Source: Pseudomonas sp. 6D_7.1_Bac1 (GTDB taxonomy: Bacteria > Pseudomonadota > Gammaproteobacteria > Pseudomonadales > Pseudomonadaceae). From it: a DNA stretch of 64,000 bases. The position numbers and the translations under genes are program-made. Location of the stretch: NCBI RefSeq assembly GCF_025465945.1, contig NZ_JANLNW010000060.1, positions 1 to 64,000 of the forward strand. Reading direction: 5' to 3'. The notes under the pieces were generated by a model. That model had not been told where the DNA came from and ran no database searches. It was given only the letters and a program-made list of their open reading frames with translations. Within the stretch, counting starts at the first letter, position 1. The number at the start of each line of letters is the position of its first letter. This document shows positions 7,499-14,805 of the stretch, piece after piece.

Positions 7499-10400
7499 AT
7501 GCCTAGCAACAGCTATCAATCGTTACTTGCATCTGCGCAAGCAACATTTAAAGAGATGAGCCGAACAAAAAAAGTACAGACACTGATCGATGAAATTAAA
7601 AGTAACTACCGGGATAACGGTAAAAAGTGGACCCCCGAGGCACTTGGCAAGCAACGGCTGTTGGAAGACACGCTGGAGAAAGATGCTTACCAGCGTTACA
7701 GCAACGACACTCCAATCGGTGTCAGCGGCCTCGACGAAAATGAACAACGGGAGTTTGTTGCCTATATCAAGGCGCTGGCTGCTCGCGTTGAGACCGTCGA
7801 CATCCTGGTGCAAGGCAGTGAGAAAGTTGCATTATCGTCGCAACCCGATAGCGTTCTGGAGGGAGCCGAAGCATTTCGAGTACTGCCCAAGGACTTCGCG
7901 CAGCGGCACGGTGCTCGCGCCAAGGTTGGAGCGCGGTTGACCATCAACGTCGATAAGGCGCACTTCAATCAGTTGGCCCAGGCGTTGACCCAATTGTTCA
8001 GTGACGACAATCGAGGCTGGCTTGATCAGGCCAAGATCATCGGGCCGAAAAAGCTTGGCAGTCTTACCGACCAGGCCGTGATCTACCTTTCCAGCGCTGG
8101 AGTGGAATATGCCCAGGCTATCAATAAAAAACTCAGCGAGCTGCTACCGGCGACAGCCTTTGTTGAGCATACCCCGAGCGGCATGTACCGAGTGGGCAAA
8201 GGCATTGCCTACTCTGAGACAGCCGAGGGTGAATCGAGCAGTCACGGCCAGTCCAGGGCAAAATTGATTGCGGCAGCGGGTGCTCAGTCCTTGCTCACCG
8301 ATACCCCTATCGAGAAGACCTTGCCGAGAGTCTTGCAGACACGCGGGTACGATGTACGTAATCCGGCCCTGCTCGCTCAAGCAGTGCTAGACCGCAAACT
8401 CAAGGGCGGGCTGGTTCCTATGAGCGGCGGGGCTGAACCCCGCGAAGGCAGCGTCGACATCCAGCAGTTTATTACTGATCCTGTACTGTTCGCCAAATCC
8501 CATACGATCAGCGCTGAGGCACTGGCCAAGTCAGGGCGCCTGCCGGCAGAGGGGCATGCACAACTGGTGAACGTCACGCCAGGCGTGTACGAGGTCGAAT
8601 ACATCGACCAATCTGACCACCGTGACAGCGTGCAGGCGTATTTCCTCGGCTACAACGGCTCCAACCAGGCTAATGCGTCACCCGCCTATGTGGATATTCC
8701 CAAGCGGGCAGCCCCCAGCGCCTTCCTATTCACGGGAACGTTGTCGGGGTGCTCGCTGGTAGTGACCACACTCGACGCCAATACCTACCGGGTGTACCAC
8801 GATGGTCGAGTCAACAGCTCGTTACTTTATGACCGCGTGGTAATGGCCGTTGACTATAAGGATTATCAAATCCCCGGCACTGCTGAAGGCCTCGCAGCGG
8901 CATACATGCAGTACATCAATGGCGAATGGCAATTGGTGTTTCAGAAGCAGGAGTACCAACGAGAGGCTCAGATGCTATGGCCAAAGTTACGCAATGGTGA
9001 GGAACCGATCTCGATCCAGGTCGCGGGTGATCAAGTGGTGGAGCAAAACCAAACCGAATTTGCCACCTACCGCGAACAGGTTCACCAACAACTGAAGAAG
9101 GTTGCGGCCCAGTTCCGAGTGTCCGTCGAAGGGATCACCGACGGTGTTTACACAACGGGGGAGTTTTCTCCTCATCACCCCGCGATTGCCGAGTGGACTA
9201 AACTGCGTGATCAGGTTCATGCCAAGATCAACACCGACATCCAGCAGTTGGTAGACAAGCGATCCCAGCTTCATGAGACGCGACGGAATTCAACCCAAAC
9301 CACCTTGATCGACCAACAGATCAAGCAGGTCAACCTCACTCTGGATTACTACAAGGCGCAGTACGACGCAGTGTTGCGTGAAGCCAGCTCCGTGGAAAAG
9401 ACCTGGCTCTGGCAACAGATCAAGGCCAAAAACGGTACGGGCGCCGTGGTGCGGATTGACGATGCATCGATTCAGGATGGGGGGGAGGAACGCACTAGCA
9501 GCCTGGCCGAACATTACGCGATCACTGAAGCTTACCAGCGTGGAGCTCTAGGTTCAGCGTTCGTCGAAGGCTTGCGCAACTTCCACGAGACCACTATCCC
9601 TGGGGTAGACGACAAGACGTCGGTTCTGGAGATGAAACGTTTGGTTCTTGAGGGGCAACTGACCCCCACGCAGAAGGGGGCATTGAGTGGGCGCATTACT
9701 GAAGTGAGCCAAGCGGAGTACATCGACAAGGTCTTGGCGCAGGCAGCCGTATTCAGCGAGGACTTTCAGGGCGCCGGCAGTACGTTCAGCCGTCTGGTGC
9801 CGCAGGACTTTTATCTGTCGCTGGTCGGCGACAAATCCGGTGGCCGTTGCTACCCCTTGGTCCGGGCGATGGCAGTGGCACTCGCCAGTGGTGGCGAGGA
9901 AGGTATTGATAGCCTGGTTGAAAAATTGTTCCTGGCCGCCGCTGATCCAGAAGCCGGTAGCTCCACGCTGCTCAAAAATAGTCTGATCACGTTGCACTCC
10001 AACGTGGATGCCGTTCAGGCGTCAACGGCGCGGGGCCGGGTCAAACTGCGTGATGTTGTGTCCCGGCTGGCCGCATCAACCCAGACTTCGATGTTCGCGC
10101 TTAATACTCAAGGGCACTCGATGATGGTGGGAAGCACCGTTGGAGCCGAAGGACGTCGTTACTATTTCTATGACCCGAATGTGGGGATTTTTGCCTTCGA
10201 AGATACGAATAGTCTGTCCAAGGCGATGACGCAGCACTTGGTAGACCGCAAACTGGCGGCTCATTACGGCTCGTTGGGCAGCGCGTCGTCACCGATTTTC
10301 AATCTGGTTGAAATCGATACTGACAAGATGGCCGCGGTTCCCTTGAACCGCCGCCTGAGCGTGGCCGATCTGAGCCGTCCCGGTGAGTTGGTCAATGTGA

Positions 10401-13400
10401 TCGAAACACAACACCAGGTTGAGCGTACGGTCAATGCGCAAGAGCGGGTAGGCGCGGACTCTCTGTTACGCGCCTCATTGGCGACTTTCGATGCCGAGCA
10501 GTGGGGCGTCAAGTATCACGAGGCCAGTACCCGGCTTGCCCTGGAGGCGGGTCTGGATTACCGCTGGATGCCGGTGATTGCCAATACCCAAAAGCAAGGT
10601 GAGGGGCGCTACGAGGTACAGTTCATCAACCGTGAGCAGCCCGAGGAAACTCGCTGGCTGACCACTCACGACGCCATCTTTGTCGAGTTCCGCGACTTTG
10701 TCGATGAGCACACCTCGGCCATGGGCGAACACTATACGCTCGATCGCGGCCAGATTCGGCCTAAGGCTGGAGCCGGCGAAGCGGCGCCAGTTGACGGTTT
10801 GAACTCCGGGTTTGCGGTGCAGGCGCTGATCCGTTGGTTTACCGATAAGAGTCGTCAAGACGCGGCCAGCGGCATTACGTCGCCTGAGTTGGCGATCGCC
10901 TTGAAGGTCCACAGCTATCTGAATCTCGCTCAGATGGTTCATGGCGGCGTACAGGACGTGACCAAGATCATCGCGCTAGTCCGTACAGCGTTACGCGGCG
11001 AAGTGGTGGCTGCTGAAACCTCGCTAAAGGACTTTGTCTCATCCTTGGGCCACACCGTCAACGAAGGCGTAGGCGTGGCGTTTGGCGGCGCCTTCGTCGT
11101 ACTGGACGCCTACGAGCTGGCGTATGCCGAGAATGAAGGCCAGAAGGCTATCTACGGGACCCAGTTGGCGTTCGACTCGGCCAGTTTCGTCTCGAGTGCT
11201 GCGGGGATTGGTGCCGGGCTGCTCGGTGCCTCGACTGCCGGGGCGGTGCTTGGTGGGGCTGGGGTGATCTTGGGTGGGCTCGCGGTGGGCTTTACTGGAT
11301 TGGCGCAAGCGTTTGCTCCGGTGGCGGAGGACATCAAGGCAGTGGGCCGTTACTTTGATGCAGTTGACGCCGCGTACAAAGGCAATGGCTACCGTTACGA
11401 CGACAAGCAACAGGTGCTGGCGCCCCTTGCTGGGGCGGTGATCAAGACCCTTAACCTGCTCCAGGGTCAGGTCGAATTCGACAGCCAGTACATCTATCGC
11501 ACTCATCACGGTAAAACTGGGTCGGGGAAAATCAACTACTTCTTCTGGGGCGGTGACTTTCCGACCATTGTTCGTGACCGCAGCCAGGCGATCGAGGTGC
11601 GTAGTGGAATTGGTTACGGGAGCCAGCATGGGCTCTCTCACAGCGACAGCAAGGTGGTCATTCTACCGGGCACAGTCAAATCCTATATCAGCTATGGATA
11701 CATTCATTTCCCTGGCGCAACCACTCGTCACGATTCTGGCTTCGATGTCATCCGCAGGCTTGAGCAGGACTACCGGTTCGACTACGACTTCTACATTTTT
11801 CCATCTGAATATACGGTCAGCAGGATTCATCAAGAGTACGTCGCGACCCCGATCGACGTGGTGCTCGATCAGCGCAACCGACACCTGTTGGTGCCCGAGC
11901 TACCCAAGGAGCTGCACGGCTACCTGCACTACGAGATAAAGGGTGGGGGGGGAGAGTATTTAATCGCGCTCAACGAAGGTGCCACTGTCAAATTGACCAG
12001 CGCTAGCGCAAGCGTGCCGTCACGCTGGATCATTGACAGCAATCAGCTCGATAGTGACCACATCACCGTCTCGAAGAGTCGACTGGTGGTCGGCGGCGTA
12101 GTTGTTGACCTCGATTCGCCCCAGAGCGAACGCGTACTGGTGATTAGCCACAAGGGCGAGGTACGTGAAGTCGATTTCGCCCGCCTGACCACTCAGGTCG
12201 TGGGCGAAGACGCCAGCAAGTGGAAGGTTCCTGGCCAGCCAATTGAGCAATATCTGCGTGAACTTGCCCAGAAGCATCAACTGAATGGGCAATATGTGGT
12301 GGTTGAGAACTACAACCATGGCGGACGCAATGTTGGGCGAGGGTTCTACGATGTGGCCAAGGACCGGATGCTGTTTACTGACACCGTCCAAGAACAGGCC
12401 AAGCAAGGTAATCTGGGGGCGGTGATTGGCGACCATGCCTATTTCTATGACGCCGAGAACGCGGCTGTGTGGCGGGTCACGATTGCCAACGGACAGGTCA
12501 ACGCGCAGTTCGATCCATGGTTCAGTCAAAGTGCGGGCAAGATCAGCCGGCTATGGCAGGAGGGCGATGCAGTCCACCTGGTTCGCAATCATCTGCTCAA
12601 GGATGGTAGTGAGGCCGAGCTGAGCTATCGGATCTCAGGCGATCAAATGGAACTGGTCAGTGCTGTGGGTGATGATGCCTTGTTGCGGCTCTCGGCGCGT
12701 ACTGACCAACACGGCGATGCGGTCAAAGACTTGCTCAAAGGCTACGAGAGCAATAGCACGCCGCGCGCGACCCCGGCCTATGTGCTGCGCGCTCCTTTGG
12801 TTAAACCTATCAATGCGGCGCTGGTGACAGTGTTTGGCAAAGATGCGGCCGGCGTAGCGCACCGCTACTGGATTCGCACCAGCGATGGCATGGTGATCAA
12901 ACCGAATCTGGCGCCACCAAAGGACCAGACACTGCGCTTCCAAGCGCATGAGCAGACCCGTAGCGCCTGGCCGATCCCGGCTGACCTGATGTTGGCTGGC
13001 AGCATGCATCGCTCAAATGCAAAGGAGGTGTTCTTCTTCTACAGCAAAGAGCAAAACGTCCTATTTCGTCAGGAAGGGGCCGGTCAAGCGGTACTCGATG
13101 CCAACCGGCCCAGTGCATTGCGGATAACCGCCCCGCCCCTGGCCAGTGTGGTTGATGTGAACGGCAACCTGATCGCCATTACCGAAGATGGGCGCGTGGC
13201 CCAACTTGATGTTCTGGGGCGGCTCAACTACGAAGCCGTCAACGAACATTGGCTCAAGGGACGTACAACTTGGTGGAAAGACCTCGAGGCTGTTAATGGC
13301 AAGGGCGCCACCCTAGCCGTGTTCGGGATCAAAGGCACTGACGGCAAGAGTGTGCTGCCAGTGTGGTACCACAACGGTCAGGTGGTGGTAGCTTCGGCGG

Positions 13401-14470
13401 CGCTGCAGAACAAGTCGCTGCAATTCCTGGAATTCGAAGCGGATGGCTCCGCCGCACGGCTCTTCGAGCCCCAGAGCGGTAAGCTGTATCGCCAGCCGGC
13501 CATGGCCCCGGATGCACTGACCGCCGCGTTTGGCGCCGATCAGGTGCTTAAACCGTCGGCGCAGCGTCCTGTTGCCAGTGAGTTGGCGCCTGAGCTGCAC
13601 CTCAGGGCGGCGGAGCAAGTCGATACCGGAATGCGGCTGACCACAGTCAAGGGCGAGATTTTGCTGCGCGCCAACAGCGGCGAGCTTCAGCTGGTTGCGG
13701 TCGACAATGAATGGCAGAAGGATAACCTCAGCAATCTGCCACAAGCACTTGCCAAAGTAGCCTCTCAGTGGCGGGCCAAAGGGGTGCTGACCTTGCAAGG
13801 CAAGCTCGCACAAGGCTGGTTCGATGTCGCCAGTGGCCAGGTGTTCTGGAGTGGCGGTGTTCCTGCTGCGGACAATCTGCGCTTCCTGGGGATCGCCCCA
13901 GGGGAAAAGGCGGCCTACGTGTATAACCCAACGGTTCAGACACTGTATCGGGTCAAGGATAGCGGCAGCGAAATGCTGAGCCATTTCACCAATGCCGGGC
14001 GCTTTGGTACGTCTCTACTGCTCCAAGGCGGGGGCAGCAAGGACGATCTGACAGCACCGATCATTGCCGGTGTCGACAAAGTGGTGTTGCATGGCGGCGG
14101 CGCTGATGATACCTACCGCCTCAGCAAGGCAATGTGGCGGCATTACCCAACCGTCGTCATTGACAACGAGGATCCGGGTCAAGCCTTGGATCGCCTGATC
14201 ATGGCGGTGGCCAATCCGGAGCAAATCCTCGTCAGCCGCCACGATGACGACCTACTGCTGAGCGATTCCGACACTGGAACGGTCTTGGTGGTGCGCAGGG
14301 TATTCAGTAGCTCGTCCGCGGCGCATCGGCATCTGCAAATCGAGCTAGAGGGCACTTCGTTGGCGGTCAGCGTTGACCAGCTAGTCAAGGTCTTTGCTGC
14401 CGTGGGGACCCACAAGGACGTGCTGTTCGCGCTATCGTGGGCCATTAAATCGCCGCCCCCGGCGACTTGA
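7499..14470 (+). CDS. Giant multidomain toxin with TcdA/TcdB-type pore-forming region
   Basis: The protein is 2323 aa from ATG 7499, chosen because AGGAGA (7487-7492) is six bases upstream; ATG 7496 and GTG 7454 are alternatives. Blocks, by my reading: residues 140-265, HopA1-like (TDQAVIYLS, HTPSGM, HGQSRAKLIAA); 355-470, a CNF1/BLF1-like motif with Cys418 in LSGC and His434; 565-644, coiled coil; 745-930, cysteine protease with Cys784 in GGRCYPL, His873 in GHSMMVG and Asp892 in FYDPN, matching the MCF RC(D/Y) motif; about 1105-1700, TcdA/TcdB pore region with a glycine-rich hydrophobic hairpin at 1225-1272 and NRHLLVPELP at 1460; 1600-2323, degenerate aromatic repeats and a GGGADDTYRL motif at 2199. 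It has no signal peptide and no secretion genes nearby. The likely role is a toxin against eukaryotic hosts or predators such as insects or protozoa. The pore call is firm; cargo calls are tentative. Confidence 0.85.
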   Translation: MPSNSYQSLLASAQATFKEMSRTKKVQTLIDEIKSNYRDNGKKWTPEALGKQRLLEDTLEKDAYQRYSNDTPIGVSGLDENEQREFVAYIKALAARVETVDILVQGSEKVALSSQPDSVLEGAEAFRVLPKDFAQRHGARAKVGARLTINVDKAHFNQLAQALTQLFSDDNRGWLDQAKIIGPKKLGSLTDQAVIYLSSAGVEYAQAINKKLSELLPATAFVEHTPSGMYRVGKGIAYSETAEGESSSHGQSRAKLIAAAGAQSLLTDTPIEKTLPRVLQTRGYDVRNPALLAQAVLDRKLKGGLVPMSGGAEPREGSVDIQQFITDPVLFAKSHTISAEALAKSGRLPAEGHAQLVNVTPGVYEVEYIDQSDHRDSVQAYFLGYNGSNQANASPAYVDIPKRAAPSAFLFTGTLSGCSLVVTTLDANTYRVYHDGRVNSSLLYDRVVMAVDYKDYQIPGTAEGLAAAYMQYINGEWQLVFQKQEYQREAQMLWPKLRNGEEPISIQVAGDQVVEQNQTEFATYREQVHQQLKKVAAQFRVSVEGITDGVYTTGEFSPHHPAIAEWTKLRDQVHAKINTDIQQLVDKRSQLHETRRNSTQTTLIDQQIKQVNLTLDYYKAQYDAVLREASSVEKTWLWQQIKAKNGTGAVVRIDDASIQDGGEERTSSLAEHYAITEAYQRGALGSAFVEGLRNFHETTIPGVDDKTSVLEMKRLVLEGQLTPTQKGALSGRITEVSQAEYIDKVLAQAAVFSEDFQGAGSTFSRLVPQDFYLSLVGDKSGGRCYPLVRAMAVALASGGEEGIDSLVEKLFLAAADPEAGSSTLLKNSLITLHSNVDAVQASTARGRVKLRDVVSRLAASTQTSMFALNTQGHSMMVGSTVGAEGRRYYFYDPNVGIFAFEDTNSLSKAMTQHLVDRKLAAHYGSLGSASSPIFNLVEIDTDKMAAVPLNRRLSVADLSRPGELVNVIETQHQVERTVNAQERVGADSLLRASLATFDAEQWGVKYHEASTRLALEAGLDYRWMPVIANTQKQGEGRYEVQFINREQPEETRWLTTHDAIFVEFRDFVDEHTSAMGEHYTLDRGQIRPKAGAGEAAPVDGLNSGFAVQALIRWFTDKSRQDAASGITSPELAIALKVHSYLNLAQMVHGGVQDVTKIIALVRTALRGEVVAAETSLKDFVSSLGHTVNEGVGVAFGGAFVVLDAYELAYAENEGQKAIYGTQLAFDSASFVSSAAGIGAGLLGASTAGAVLGGAGVILGGLAVGFTGLAQAFAPVAEDIKAVGRYFDAVDAAYKGNGYRYDDKQQVLAPLAGAVIKTLNLLQGQVEFDSQYIYRTHHGKTGSGKINYFFWGGDFPTIVRDRSQAIEVRSGIGYGSQHGLSHSDSKVVILPGTVKSYISYGYIHFPGATTRHDSGFDVIRRLEQDYRFDYDFYIFPSEYTVSRIHQEYVATPIDVVLDQRNRHLLVPELPKELHGYLHYEIKGGGGEYLIALNEGATVKLTSASASVPSRWIIDSNQLDSDHITVSKSRLVVGGVVVDLDSPQSERVLVISHKGEVREVDFARLTTQVVGEDASKWKVPGQPIEQYLRELAQKHQLNGQYVVVENYNHGGRNVGRGFYDVAKDRMLFTDTVQEQAKQGNLGAVIGDHAYFYDAENAAVWRVTIANGQVNAQFDPWFSQSAGKISRLWQEGDAVHLVRNHLLKDGSEAELSYRISGDQMELVSAVGDDALLRLSARTDQHGDAVKDLLKGYESNSTPRATPAYVLRAPLVKPINAALVTVFGKDAAGVAHRYWIRTSDGMVIKPNLAPPKDQTLRFQAHEQTRSAWPIPADLMLAGSMHRSNAKEVFFFYSKEQNVLFRQEGAGQAVLDANRPSALRITAPPLASVVDVNGNLIAITEDGRVAQLDVLGRLNYEAVNEHWLKGRTTWWKDLEAVNGKGATLAVFGIKGTDGKSVLPVWYHNGQVVVASAALQNKSLQFLEFEADGSAARLFEPQSGKLYRQPAMAPDALTAAFGADQVLKPSAQRPVASELAPELHLRAAEQVDTGMRLTTVKGEILLRANSGELQLVAVDNEWQKDNLSNLPQALAKVASQWRAKGVLTLQGKLAQGWFDVASGQVFWSGGVPAADNLRFLGIAPGEKAAYVYNPTVQTLYRVKDSGSEMLSHFTNAGRFGTSLLLQGGGSKDDLTAPIIAGVDKVVLHGGGADDTYRLSKAMWRHYPTVVIDNEDPGQALDRLIMAVANPEQILVSRHDDDLLLSDSDTGTVLVVRRVFSSSSAAHRHLQIELEGTSLAVSVDQLVKVFAAVGTHKDVLFALSWAIKSPPPAT

Positions 14471-14805
14471 GTGTAGGGCTGCAGCCTGGCGTAGTTGAGG
14501 GACGCGCGCACTTGCCGCAAAGTCGTCGATCCGCCCAGGCCGGGCTGGTGCCTACGCTGTATTGAGATCGCAGGACAATTAGCTGGAGGGGTGCAATGCC
14601 CCTTCTGCTTTTTTGTGCGCTTTCGGTTTTTTTGTGGAAGCTGTCCAGCTCATGAACAACCCAACGGATTCGCAACGGCGACCGCTCATGGTTTTTTGAT
14701 GCCATATGACTGGTTAACACTCGGTGTAATCGAGCTCATCTGTGCACCATAGGCATTGCGCAGCATCTGACGCTGCCCAGTCTGAGCATTTATTCAAAGC
14801 GCAGG
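14471..14805. other. 335-bp gene-free tail between the toxin and hrpB
   Basis: No gene of believable length or codon use is visible on either strand. The stretch contains a short terminator-like hairpin and T-run at 14587-14614; beyond that I see nothing recognisable. The gap separates the plus-strand toxin from the convergent minus-strand hrpB. Confidence 0.65.
14587..14614 (+). terminator. Likely intrinsic terminator of the toxin gene
   Basis: A short stem (AGGGG with CCCCT, plus one possible U-G pair) is followed by TCTGC and then six T residues at 14609-14614. It lies 117 bp after the toxin stop. The stem is short, so termination may be partial. Confidence 0.5.

Noticed and set aside
9250..9300. 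Immunity or partner gene for the toxin inside or beside it
   Set aside because: No second gene is supported within 6662-14805; toxins aimed at eukaryotic cells do not need one.
7454..14470. Calling the giant gene fitD or mcf
   Set aside because: It shares the pore type and probably the protease type with Mcf/FitD, but none of the fitABC export or fitFGH regulatory genes flank it, and it is shorter than those toxins (about 2900-3000 aa). I left the symbol empty.
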